37,523 nucleotides of DNA from Promethearchaeota archaeon (GTDB taxonomy: Archaea; Asgardarchaeota; Lokiarchaeia; Sigynarchaeales; SOKP01), in the NCBI GenBank assembly GCA_030605085.1, contig JAUWBH010000040.1, positions 1-37,523 on the forward strand, in the 5' to 3' direction. Shown one piece after another: positions 26,037 through 34,390 of the stretch. The translations under genes and the position numbers were made by a program. Within the stretch, counting starts at the first letter, position 1. Each line of letters starts with the position of its first letter. The notes beneath the pieces are model-generated. The model had not been told where the DNA came from. It ran no database searches and saw only the letters and a list, made by a program, of their open reading frames with translations.

Positions 26037-27317
26037 ATGGAATTGTCTTTTTTTGAAAAAGAAGTAGAAAATATCTCTTATTCAGATTTACAAAAATTAG
26101 TAGAGATTGATAAAATACCTGAATCTTACAATCTAGATTATAAATTAGAATATCCAAAAGGGAATAAACTGCCTAAATTAATAATCGCATTGGCTAATGC
26201 TACAGGAGGTTATATTATTATTGGTGTAGAGGAAGAAAAACTAAATAATAAAAATACTGGTATTCCAAAAAAAATTGTTGGAATTGAAAAGGCAGATCAT
26301 ATGAGTAAAATTACTAACATTATACTCTCTCATTCACAACCTAAAATTGTCCCTTCTATAAATCAAATAGCCTTTCCAACAGATTCTAATAAAGTAGTTG
26401 TTGTAATTAAAGTATATGAGGCATTAGAACCAATTATGTATTATAGTAAAAATGATTCTGATAGTAATAAATGGTTCATAAGGATTAATGATAAAATTGA
26501 ACCTGCTGACTATTCGATATTAAAAAAATTGTTTTATAAGGAAAATTATTTAGAACGAATGAAAAGAAATGTAGAAAATGAAATTAAACTTCAAGATGAT
26601 GTGATAGAATCGATAGGAGAATATTATTCAAATAAAACGGGTGCACTATTGTTTGGTATCATCGTAATCCCGTATACAAAAGATTTTACTCTTGTAGATA
26701 TGAAAAATAAAGAATTTGAAACATTTTTAAATCATTTATCAGGATTATTCCATAAATATTCCCAAATTTATATTGAATATAGATTAAGTGCTTTTATTAA
26801 GAGATTTAGATTTATGGGGCATTATTACGAAAGTAAAATTGAAGGTAAGAATGTTTTTGGTAAAACAAGTTTAAGAATTTATGAAGATGGAAATATATAT
26901 GGATATATTATAAATGAATTTAATACAATTGATTCAGATTCCTATGAAATTGAAAGAGTTGTTATTAAAGATCCCTTATTTATTATTTACCTCTTTATTC
27001 AATACTTGAAATTAATAAAATTAGTATATGATCAGATTAAATTTAGAGAGAAATTCAAATTGATTTTAAGAATAGGATCAATTTCAAAGTTCATCTTACA
27101 AATAGTAGGAGTCAAGTTTGAATCCATCCAAGATATAATTGAGATTGATAGGGTAATATATTGTTTTGATTTAGAAGATAATAATAAATTTAATGAAATA
27201 TTATTAGATATTTTTCATGAGCTTTTACGATATTTTTGCGAGGATTATAAGAATGTTGAAGAGGTATTTCCTTTCTTTCAAAATAAAATTCCTAAATGTT
27301 TTAAGAATTTTGAATAA
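26037..27317 (+). CDS. Schlafen/AlbA_2-domain protein
   Basis: Residues of about 5-165 match the AlbA_2 (Schlafen core) domain: ESYNLDYKLEYPKGNKLPKL, then ALANATGGYIIIGVEEE (the strand-turn of the fold), PKIVPSI, VVVVIKVYEA and WFIRINDKIEPA. The other 260 residues have no recognised domain. Schlafen-type proteins bind or cleave RNA or bind DNA, and bacterial and archaeal members often sit in defence loci. ATG 26037 is preferred because GAAAGGA lies nine bases before it; the in-frame TTG at 26019 lies upstream of that site. The gene is divergent from the damaged 244-residue gene and is followed by about 700 bases without a firm gene. Confidence 0.75.
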   Translation: MELSFFEKEVENISYSDLQKLVEIDKIPESYNLDYKLEYPKGNKLPKLIIALANATGGYIIIGVEEEKLNNKNTGIPKKIVGIEKADHMSKITNIILSHSQPKIVPSINQIAFPTDSNKVVVVIKVYEALEPIMYYSKNDSDSNKWFIRINDKIEPADYSILKKLFYKENYLERMKRNVENEIKLQDDVIESIGEYYSNKTGALLFGIIVIPYTKDFTLVDMKNKEFETFLNHLSGLFHKYSQIYIEYRLSAFIKRFRFMGHYYESKIEGKNVFGKTSLRIYEDGNIYGYIINEFNTIDSDSYEIERVVIKDPLFIIYLFIQYLKLIKLVYDQIKFREKFKLILRIGSISKFILQIVGVKFESIQDIIEIDRVIYCFDLEDNNKFNEILLDIFHELLRYFCEDYKNVEEVFPFFQNKIPKCFKNFE

Positions 27318-27663
27318 TAATTAATTAGATAAGTTTTAGAATTTATCAATAAATTAGATTCTAATCTCATTTTATTAATAGATGACTAAATACTAATTTT
27401 TATACTAGTATTACCTATTACCTATTACCCTTAATACTGATTATCTCATCATCCTGCTATTTGTCTTTTAAAATTGATAAATTACGCAATGAAATTAACG
27501 AAAAAATAATGCTTTATATAAAAATAAAAGGCGAAAGCTATTATCTGATTTAAAAAAATTTTTATACCCAAATTAAAATCAATTTATAAGAAAATTTAAT
27601 TTATCCTCGATAGAAATTAAATCTCATTGCAGTTTTACGAAAATACTTATGTCGTTATAAATA

Positions 27664-27839
27664 ATTTAACCTCAAATATTATTTCTGTGATTTTTTGAAC
27701 ATACAAATTGTTAATTTTTATCTTTTTTATAGGAGAGGGTTAGATAATGATTAATATAATCATTATCCACCTTTTTCTTAGTCTATTAATAATTACTAAA
27801 GATGGATTAGAATCTTTAATAAGGTTATTTAGTGTTAAT
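27664..27839 (+). repeat. long direct repeat, copy B (176 bp)
   Basis: Partner of 13111-13278 (see there). Copy B keeps the hairpin GATAATGAT/ATCATTATC (27743-27751 with 27759-27767, 7-base loop) that includes the ATG of a small frame and is followed by T-rich DNA. Copy A has lost its right arm. The rest of the gap 27318-28011 is A+T-rich, with a run of T then A near 27890-27912 and no other gene seen. Confidence 0.9.
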
Positions 27840-27884
27840 AATATTATTCAAACTGAAAAAGAAAAACGAAATAGATTGATTTAA
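27747..27884 (+). CDS. small hydrophobic peptide ORF in the long repeat, 45 aa
   Basis: ATG 27747 follows AGGAGAGGG and lies inside a 9-bp hairpin stem. The product starts with a hydrophobic stretch (INIIIIHLFLSLLII) like a single membrane segment and ends in a charged tail. The same frame exists in copy A but is cut after eight codons by the 8-base deletion. Size and shape recall membrane toxins of type I toxin-antitoxin systems, but this is speculation; it could also be a fragment of a longer gene. Confidence 0.25.
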   Translation: MINIIIIHLFLSLLIITKDGLESLIRLFSVNNIIQTEKEKRNRLI

Positions 27885-28011
27885 AAAATTTTTTTTTTTA
27901 AAAAAAAAAAACCAAAAAACAAACTGTAATAAAGACAATAGAGTTTCGAAATTTTAACATTATTATATGGTGTCTTAACTGGCAGATATACATTATATTA
28001 GATATGGAAAG

Positions 28012-28872
28012 ATGGATAGAGATTGCAATTTTTTAGAAACTACACCAGAACAAAGAATTGAATTATATGATATAGTAAATGATTGTAAAGATTTTGATAA
28101 AGATATTGAGGTAAATATTTTTAAAGTAGGTTTAATCAAAAAGGAAATGAGTGAGGATAAAAGAATTCGAGAAGATACAATAGATAAAATTGATGATCTA
28201 TTAAAAGGAAAAGCATTATTACCGAATGAACTAAAAAAAAAATACAGAAATAAAAAAATCTGTTATTGTGGTTATGAGCGTGATTTTAATGAAACTATAA
28301 CTACCGTTTTTCATGAATTATACCATTTTAGCGATCTGTTTGATTTTATAAAATTCCATCAAGAAAAAGATAAAAAAGGAGATAATATTAGTCTAAAAGG
28401 GAATTTAAAATATAATCTAAAAGCAGAATTAAGCGAATTTTTTGCGGAATATAAAGTCGTTAAGAAACTGTCAAATCAATCTCGATTCAGGGATGTCTTA
28501 ATGAAGAAAGTTAATCTATTATTTTATTTTTTAGAAGAAGAAATAAAATATTCAGAAATAAAAAACAAACAATTTGAGAATCTCAGTCCAAATGTAGAAT
28601 TAATGGATAAAATTTTTGGGCATAAATTCAATAAATTATTTCGTATTATGGGAATTTGGCGTGGTTTTAAAAGAATTGATGAATTTTTTGCTTTACAAGA
28701 AAGTTGGAATAATTCGAATCCAATGGCTCAAAATGATGATTATTTAATACCAGATTTATTTGGATACTTGAAGGAACAATTGTTAAATGAAAAAATCGAA
28801 TCATTAGAAAATAAATTGTTAAGAAAATTTGAGGATTATTTTATTACTCATCTTAATTTCAATTTTAATTAA
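28012..28872 (+). CDS. HELYH zinc metallopeptidase-like protein
   Basis: A 286-residue cytoplasmic protein with a zinc-peptidase site: TTVFHELYHFSD (His101, Glu102, His105), and 40 residues later ELSEFFAEYKV, supplying a third ligand (Glu142 or Glu146) as in gluzincins and ImmA/IrrE-type enzymes. Before the site are two cysteines (CYCGYER). ImmA/IrrE-like peptidases cleave repressors to switch on mobile or stress genes, which would suit this island, but the substrate is unknown and no helix-turn-helix partner is next to it. ATG 28012 has only a weak purine-rich site before it. A stop codon lies 15 codons upstream in frame, so little extension is possible. Confidence 0.7.
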   Translation: MDRDCNFLETTPEQRIELYDIVNDCKDFDKDIEVNIFKVGLIKKEMSEDKRIREDTIDKIDDLLKGKALLPNELKKKYRNKKICYCGYERDFNETITTVFHELYHFSDLFDFIKFHQEKDKKGDNISLKGNLKYNLKAELSEFFAEYKVVKKLSNQSRFRDVLMKKVNLLFYFLEEEIKYSEIKNKQFENLSPNVELMDKIFGHKFNKLFRIMGIWRGFKRIDEFFALQESWNNSNPMAQNDDYLIPDLFGYLKEQLLNEKIESLENKLLRKFEDYFITHLNFNFN

Positions 28873-29022
28873 GAAATCTAATCGATATTTAAGATTAATG
28901 GATTTTGCATTTATATAAAATAGAAAAATAAGGAATTAAAATTTCAAAAAAGGAATCCCATAATTTCCTTATTTATCCCGATTTAATAATTACATTAACT
29001 ACTATAAAAAGGTTAAATAAAG
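28873..29022. other. A+T-rich spacer with a diffuse inverted repeat
   Basis: After the metallopeptidase. GGAATCCCATAATTTCC (from about 28951) has a weakly self-complementary look and resembles CCCATATAATAAGGAAAT before the second 42-bp repeat at 34.2 kb. No gene seen. Confidence 0.3.
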
Positions 29023-29064
29023 TATAAGGGAAGTAATATAATAGGTTTTCCATAGGGAATTTAA
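29023..29064 (+). repeat. 42-bp direct repeat, copy 1
   Basis: TATAAGGGAA followed by an A/T-rich core and TTTTCCATAGGGAATTTAA. It matches 34263-34304 at 39 of 42 positions. GGGAA and TTTTCC within it are partly self-complementary. Confidence 0.85.
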
Positions 29065-29224
29065 TTTCTCTAATTGTTGCTAAAATTTTACTTTCCCATT
29101 AATGATTTAAAATATTTTTCTATTTAAACTATTCTTTTTTTTATTCATTTTCTAATTTATGAAGATTTTCTCAATTTAAATTGATTTCTCTTAAAACTTT
29201 CTCTTTCTTTCTATTAAAAAAGAA

Positions 29225-29323
29225 AGGGAGCCTCCTACCAACAAGACCTAATATAAGGTCATAAAATATATAGGGTTAGTAGGGCAAAATTAGAGTGCAT
29301 CGAAATATACTAACCAAAAGACA
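29225..29323. repeat. structured intergenic repeat, copy 2
   Basis: Partner of 22544-22665. It keeps GACCT/AGGTC (29245-29249 with 29256-29260) and the CGAA-loop hairpin (29295-29310), where two stem changes leave one C-A mismatch and one G-T pair. It lacks the outer 3' arm of copy 1. Instead CCTACCAAC (29234-29242) can pair with GTTAGTAGG (29275-29283) at eight of nine positions, and GGTTAG with CTAACC (29310-29315). Identity ends after CCAAAAGACAA. It lies 144 bases before the HEPN gene, and no frame crosses it. Confidence 0.72.
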
Positions 29324-29466
29324 ATTATACTTCATTTTTCTGTCTTTTTTATGAAATAGTTTAAAATACTAAAATCAATTTAATAATTTAAGAAAAAGAA
29401 GATTAAAAAACCATTAAGTGATTAATTATTGAAATCTTTGAAAAAGTTAATTCTGTTTTATCAAAA

Positions 29467-31509
29467 TTGAAAGGAAAAGTTAAATCTATCTCACCTATCG
29501 ATATTGAGATTATTCCAATAAACATATCTGAATTATTGAATCTTAATATTTATGAATTCTATTCATCAGAGCAGAGATTCATTGAGATTGTAGAAAAAAT
29601 AAAAAATAATGAATCATTAGATAAATCACAGAAAATCTGTTTTTTAATATATTTATATTTTGAAGCTGATGTTAATAACCTTAATATTTGCGGAGCCAGA
29701 GATATAATAATTGAAATTTTAGAAACTTATGGAATTGAATTTGAAGATAAATACTTTTTTTCAAACGGGTATTCTATTCTAAAAATAAGAAATTATAATG
29801 AAAAGATCAATTATTTAAATATTGGATTTACTTTACCTGAGAGATGGAATTATTGGTTTTATAGGTGGAATGAGTATAATAAAGAACTTCTTTATCAAAA
29901 TATTATAAATATCTTAGCTGAGATAAAAGATTCATTAGCTAGTTTTGAATATAAAACCTATAGAGATTTAGTATACATAGATATAGAACTATTAACAAAA
30001 GAAATAGAAAAAATAATAAATTTCACGAATTTATTAAAAGATAATAAAAAAAATAGATTAAAATCTTCAGTTAAAAGCTTAAATTCTGCTAAAAATGATA
30101 TCAAAGGAAAAAAAGGAGTTTTATGGAGAATTATTTATTATTTAGAAGAATTTTTCAAGAAAGAATTCCCTCTTGAACAAATTATAGATTTATTATATGC
30201 TGAATTGGATAAAAGGGCTACTGCAGGTTTAAGAAAGCTAGATTTTTTATCAGACCTAATTTACTTAAAATTAAAAAATAAAAATGTTGATGTACCTACT
30301 TCATTATTTAAGTTTATCTCTAATAGAGATTTTGAGTTAAATAATATAGATAATATAAAAAAATTTTTAAAAGGGAAATTAACTGAATGGTCAAACCCAA
30401 ATTTAGAAGAATATAACATATTTTATGCGATTAGAAATATTAATATCATATCAAAAATCCCTCCCTTTCAAGAAATCCATTTTTTTGATAGAAAGATTGA
30501 TGACACTTATAATAAAGAATTAGGGGGGGAATTTACTGAAGAAAAAAAATGGGTAAGGATTACTGTTAAAGCTTGCGGAACAAGACATGCTTTATTCCTC
30601 TCAGAAAATATTCTGAGAAAATATCGTAGCTTCGGGATTCTTAAGAATCTGCATTTTAAAGAAAATCGAAAGAACTATATAATTTATAAAAACAATCAAC
30701 GGATTAATACTTCTCATAGCATTGAAGAAAGAAGGCTTTATAGAATAAAAAAATTAGATCATACTAAGGGTGTAGATCTGAGAGATTTTTTAATCACATT
30801 AGAAAATACTCTGGAAAAGATGGAATTTTCAAGACTTAATACTCTAACAGAATTATTAGTAAAGATTGAAAATACATTTGATATTACTGATCAATTTACT
30901 TTTCTCTGGATAATTATAGAAGCATTAAAAGATAATAAATCATATAAAAAAGATTTTGCTAAGATTTTCACTATAATTGATGAGATCCAGATAATACAGG
31001 GATTCTATATGACATTTTTTCCAATTATCCAAAATAATTGGGATAATTTCAAGGAAAATTATTTATCTCTAACGAAATTAGAAAATTTTCCAAAAGATTT
31101 TTTACCTAATGAATTTATTGATAGCCTTGAACTTTTATATGACGCGTTAGAAAATAATTATATGAAACAAAAAATGAAGGCATTTTCAGAAAAAACTCCT
31201 ATTTCACATTTTCAAAGAATAAAAAAAAAAAATAAGCTGAATTTAAAACTAATATTAACTATTTACGGCTATAGAAATCAATATTTTCACTCAGGATTCT
31301 ATGATATAATAGAACTTCGAAAGATAATACCGATTCTTTATCAAAAATTAATGATAATAATTGAATCATATATCTCTTATTTAACTACTAATAGAAATAA
31401 GAGTTTTAGAGATTATATAACGAAATGGGTTAATATTTACGACACTTTATTAGTTCAATTAGAAAATAATAAAAAATATTCAAAATGCTTTTCTGATTTA
31501 TTAGGTTAA
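29467..31509 (+). CDS. HEPN-type (ApeA-like) protein, probable RNase effector
   Basis: A 680-residue protein. The C-terminal 220 residues look like a HEPN domain of the ApeA/large-HEPN type. A helix with FTFLWIIIEALKDN is followed by YGYRNQYFHSGFYD, which contains the RX4H motif (Arg603, His608) of HEPN ribonucleases, and a last long helix. The N-terminal 440 residues are not recognised and probably sense the trigger. HEPN RNases of this kind cause abortive infection by cutting RNA (family knowledge; the role here is inferred). TTG 29467 is the only standard start. The frame is open about 20 codons further upstream without a start codon, so initiation is uncertain. Confidence 0.68.
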   Translation: MKGKVKSISPIDIEIIPINISELLNLNIYEFYSSEQRFIEIVEKIKNNESLDKSQKICFLIYLYFEADVNNLNICGARDIIIEILETYGIEFEDKYFFSNGYSILKIRNYNEKINYLNIGFTLPERWNYWFYRWNEYNKELLYQNIINILAEIKDSLASFEYKTYRDLVYIDIELLTKEIEKIINFTNLLKDNKKNRLKSSVKSLNSAKNDIKGKKGVLWRIIYYLEEFFKKEFPLEQIIDLLYAELDKRATAGLRKLDFLSDLIYLKLKNKNVDVPTSLFKFISNRDFELNNIDNIKKFLKGKLTEWSNPNLEEYNIFYAIRNINIISKIPPFQEIHFFDRKIDDTYNKELGGEFTEEKKWVRITVKACGTRHALFLSENILRKYRSFGILKNLHFKENRKNYIIYKNNQRINTSHSIEERRLYRIKKLDHTKGVDLRDFLITLENTLEKMEFSRLNTLTELLVKIENTFDITDQFTFLWIIIEALKDNKSYKKDFAKIFTIIDEIQIIQGFYMTFFPIIQNNWDNFKENYLSLTKLENFPKDFLPNEFIDSLELLYDALENNYMKQKMKAFSEKTPISHFQRIKKKNKLNLKLILTIYGYRNQYFHSGFYDIIELRKIIPILYQKLMIIIESYISYLTTNRNKSFRDYITKWVNIYDTLLVQLENNKKYSKCFSDLLG

Positions 31510-31627
31510 TAAAAAATTTAAACTAAAAAGATAAAAAAATAAAAATATAATATAAAGTTCCAAACACCAATGAAATTATTAGCCCTATATTTCTGTACGA
31601 ACAAAATAAATTGGAGTTATAATTTGT

Positions 31628-31691
31628 ATCTCAATAATTTTATATAACTCAAATTTCATTTTTTACTTAGATATTTCTTAAAAAAACTTTT
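31628..31691 (+). repeat. 64-bp direct repeat, copy 1
   Basis: Identical over 64 bases to 34391-34454 (ATCTCAATAATTTTATATAA, then TTTTTTACTTAG, to CTTAAAAAAACTTTT). Copy 2 ends 13 bases before the ATG of the zinc-ribbon TPR gene and so carries its likely promoter. Copy 1 lies in a 274-base spacer after the HEPN gene with no gene following on its strand. Confidence 0.92.
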
Positions 31692-31783
31692 AATCTAAAT
31701 ACAATTATAACAAATAATAACAAATAATTTAATAAGTTCTTAATTTTTCTTAATTTGATCTTTTGTAATTAAGATTAGAATTT

Positions 31784-32956
31784 TCATTTCTTTAATTGGA
31801 TACATAAGATTTGCTTTTTTATCTTACCTGGTTGGTCTTGAGTAAATTCGCAGTCAAAAATAATTTTGTCAGTACGAGGATTCTCAGAAATCCATATTAA
31901 TATAGAATATAGCTTTATGATTTCGCCGTGCTTAATCTTTTGTATATTATATCCAATGCTAAACTCATTATTTTTTTCATATTCATCTTTTTGAATTTCA
32001 TAGTATCTCACATTTGGTATTGATTTATCAAACCATATTAACGGATCTGAATAATCGAAAAGAGGGCTTCCGTCTCTTGTTGGTATAGTAGGTTTTTTTA
32101 AAAGTGTCTTATACTCAATATTAAATTCTTTTTCGAGTGTGGTTTTTATATAAATGTCAATATTCGTATAGGGTACATTTCCATTGTTAATTAGAATAAA
32201 TGTTATTTTGCGATAACGATAAAAATTTAAAATTTCTTCATTATAATTAGCTACTTCTTTTTGATACCGTTCTTCGCTTTTATCACCTCTAAATACTCTT
32301 GTTAAAATATCGTTGGAAGCTGAATCAGAAGGTAAATCTATGGGTTCTTCAGTTTTTATTTGTTCAGGGGGGGGTATTTTTACTGATATTTCAACTTTTT
32401 TATTGGTTATATTATTATGCATTAAAAAAATTTCCAACTCTGGTTTTTTTTTCTTAATACCTTTTGGAATTTGAAATATTTCGGCGTATTTTTCATCCAA
32501 CCAAAAAATGGTATTAATCCCCTTTTGCAATGATATTTTTGAAGGAATAAAATCACCAGTTATAAACAAAATATCATCTTTAGGATGGTCTTTTGAGAAA
32601 TTTAAGATCTCCACAATGATATGATGATCATTTTCATTTTTATCTAAAAATTCTAGTAGATCTGTCTCTAAAAAATCCCATTTAGGAGATTTAAATGTTA
32701 ATTGTAGTTCAATCCCCTCTTTAAATTCCCTGTTTTCAAATATTTTGAAACTTGATAAGACCTGTCTAGCTCTATTTATTTTATATTTACCTTCGTCTAT
32801 TTCTTTTAGGACCATAAATGGAACTTTAATAATGATTTTATCCACTTTCTCTTGAAATAGAGAATTCCAGTCTATTTCTGTAAAAAATTTGCAATGATAA
32901 AATACATTTGTATCAAGAAAGATATATTTTATTATTTTTTGATTTCCGATCATCAT
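31784..32956 (-). CDS. PIN-like nuclease domain protein, 390 aa
   Basis: The N-terminal 155 residues match a PIN-type RNase: YIFLDTNVFYH (first Asp), VLKEIDEGKYKINRAR (second acid), ETDLLEFLD, and DDILFITGDF (third acidic cluster). The C-terminal 200 residues are strand-rich (ISVKIPPPE, FILINNGNVPYTNIDIYIKT, IILWISENP) and resemble an immunoglobulin-like or sandwich domain. PIN domains cleave RNA and are frequent toxins. A 72-residue gene ends ten bases upstream on the same strand, the order expected for an antitoxin-toxin or regulator-effector pair. The PIN-plus-sandwich layout is not one I know. Confidence 0.72.
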   Translation of the reverse strand: MMIGNQKIIKYIFLDTNVFYHCKFFTEIDWNSLFQEKVDKIIIKVPFMVLKEIDEGKYKINRARQVLSSFKIFENREFKEGIELQLTFKSPKWDFLETDLLEFLDKNENDHHIIVEILNFSKDHPKDDILFITGDFIPSKISLQKGINTIFWLDEKYAEIFQIPKGIKKKKPELEIFLMHNNITNKKVEISVKIPPPEQIKTEEPIDLPSDSASNDILTRVFRGDKSEERYQKEVANYNEEILNFYRYRKITFILINNGNVPYTNIDIYIKTTLEKEFNIEYKTLLKKPTIPTRDGSPLFDYSDPLIWFDKSIPNVRYYEIQKDEYEKNNEFSIGYNIQKIKHGEIIKLYSILIWISENPRTDKIIFDCEFTQDQPGKIKKQILCIQLKK

Positions 32957-32965
32957 AAAATTTCT

Positions 32966-33184
32966 TTAATAAATATTGAGATTTACCAATGTTATATTCA
33001 TTGCGTTATCATGCAATGCATGATAATTTTTATAATTTATAAATTCTCGTAAATTAAATCGATTGCTATCAAAAATCTTAATTAGAAATCCACTTTTGAG
33101 TTGTCCTGTAATCCAAAAATTATAAATTATCTCTTTACTCTCATCATAAGCCCCTATATTAACATTTAAGATCTTTATCATCAT
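32966..33184 (-). CDS. small protein upstream of the PIN gene, 72 aa
   Basis: ATG 33184 is chosen because GGTGAG lies seven bases before it; the frame also allows TTG 33199. The product (IKILNVNIGAYDESKEIIYN, then LKSGFLIKIFDSNRFNLREF) has a small-beta-protein pattern. No DNA-binding motif is visible. It is probably co-transcribed with the PIN-like gene ten bases downstream, so a partner or antitoxin role is reasonable but unproven. Confidence 0.55.
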   Translation of the reverse strand: MMIKILNVNIGAYDESKEIIYNFWITGQLKSGFLIKIFDSNRFNLREFINYKNYHALHDNAMNITLVNLNIY

Positions 33185-33276
33185 CTTAAATCTCACCAAT
33201 ATAATTTGTTGTTGAGAACAGAACTAAAATCAATTAAAAGAGGTAAGAAAAATAAAAATTTCAGGTATTAAATGAA

Positions 33277-33594
33277 ATGATTAAGCAGAGAATAATCAGA
33301 ATAAGTCACCCGCTTTCTGTAATTGACGGCAGAAAAATTCCATTAAAAGAAGCATTTTCATGGATTTTGAATTATTATAATCCCAATAAAGATAATCGTA
33401 ATGTTAAATCTAAAGTTCTGGATACTACTTGCTCTAAGATGTTGATGTGGCATGAGCGGGACGTCTCAAAGTTTGCTGTAGAAACAAACGATATAAGAAA
33501 AAATATCAAAGCAAATTACCATTATAATTGCAAGTTATTGCACACATTTTTACAAGTGAATACATATGATATTTTGATTTATGATCCTCCATAG
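33277..33594 (+). pseudogene. class I methyltransferase, N-terminal fragment
   Basis: This 105-residue frame has the first half of a Rossmann methyltransferase: KVLDTTCSKMLMW in the place of SAM-binding motif I, FAVETNDIR (acidic loop), then YDILIYDPP, the (D/N)PP-type catalytic motif of DNA or RNA amino-methyltransferases. A stop follows immediately where an aromatic residue is expected, and the second half is absent. The next bases belong to a pirin fragment, so a deletion or recombination joint lies at about 33595-33606. Confidence 0.7.
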
Positions 33595-33605
33595 TTACTC
33601 CTTCT

Positions 33606-33725
33606 TTGAACGATTATCTTGCTGGTTTTCCGTGGCACCCGCATCGAGGGATTGAAACAATAACATATATGATTGACGGAAGAGTGAGTCACGGTGACAG
33701 TTTGGGAAATAAGGGTATTATTGGT
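33606..33725 (+). pseudogene. pirin, internal fragment
   Basis: Forty codons match the conserved N-terminal cupin region of pirin: DYLAGFPWHPHRGIETITYM (metal-binding His residues) and GDSLGNKGIIG. Both the beginning and the rest of the protein (about 240 residues) are missing. It abuts the methyltransferase fragment on the left and the end of a minus-strand frame on the right. It is clearly a relic. Confidence 0.85.
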
Positions 33726-33732
33726 TCTTCAT

Positions 33733-34122
33733 TCATTTATAAAAATACCCTAATTTTTTCCAGAATTCAATATTGTCCTTTAATAAATTAAGACTCCCAT
33801 CTGTGAATTTCCCTTCTAAAATAAGAATTAGTTCCTTAATAGCCTCAAATAAAGAGTATATAAAATCAAAGTCAATTAAAAACTGACGTTTTAAGATAGC
33901 TTTTCGGATATCTTCACTTGCATTTAATAATTCAAATAATTTATTCATTGTAATATTTGATTCATTTTGAATCAAACTCATTACTGCTGGTTCTCTTGTT
34001 TGTTCTAATGTATCTAAGAATGTTTTACTATCAACAAACTGATTAATATCATTTTGAACTTTATCAAGAATTTCTTTTAATTTTTGAGCACTAATTAAAT
34101 CAGGATCAGACATTTTAATCAT
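33733..34122 (-). CDS. helical hypothetical protein, possibly truncated
   Basis: A 129-residue acidic, all-helical product (LKEILDKVQNDINQFVDS, LFEAIKELILILEGKF). The layout vaguely recalls DUF1641-type helical proteins, which is not enough to assign it. The 3' end meets the pirin fragment, so the C-terminus may have been lost. ATG 34122, or ATG 34113 three codons later, could start it. It stands alone and diverges from the zinc-ribbon TPR gene. Confidence 0.5.
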   Translation of the reverse strand: MIKMSDPDLISAQKLKEILDKVQNDINQFVDSKTFLDTLEQTREPAVMSLIQNESNITMNKLFELLNASEDIRKAILKRQFLIDFDFIYSLFEAIKELILILEGKFTDGSLNLLKDNIEFWKKLGYFYK

Positions 34123-34262
34123 TTTGAATTTTTATTTCATTTTTACAATAAGATATCTATAATTATTCATTTTTACATATATAAATGCGATCATAAGGAT
34201 TTGATAATTTTAATTCTTTAAGCTATTATACAATCCCATATAATAAGGAAATCTCTTTTAGA

Positions 34263-34304
34263 TATAAGGGAAATTATATAATAGATTTTCCATAGGGAAT
34301 TTAA
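34263..34304 (+). repeat. 42-bp direct repeat, copy 2
   Basis: Partner of 29023-29064. It lies in the 345-base gap 34123-34467, which also holds the second 64-bp repeat and no gene. Confidence 0.85.
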
Positions 34305-34390
34305 CACTATTTATTTTCCGAAATTTTTCCGAAATTTGAAGAGTAAATACTTTTTTTCTAATTCTTTTTTTCCTACTTGCACTACTATAA

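Noticed and set aside
22544..29323. CRISPR array
   Set aside because: The repeats are about 100-170 bp, occur twice each and are kilobases apart. No series of short repeats with regular spacers exists in the window, including next to the Cas12-like gene.
33277..33594. Complete small DNA methyltransferase
   Set aside because: It ends right after the DPP motif and lacks the second half of the fold; the adjacent DNA is pirin.
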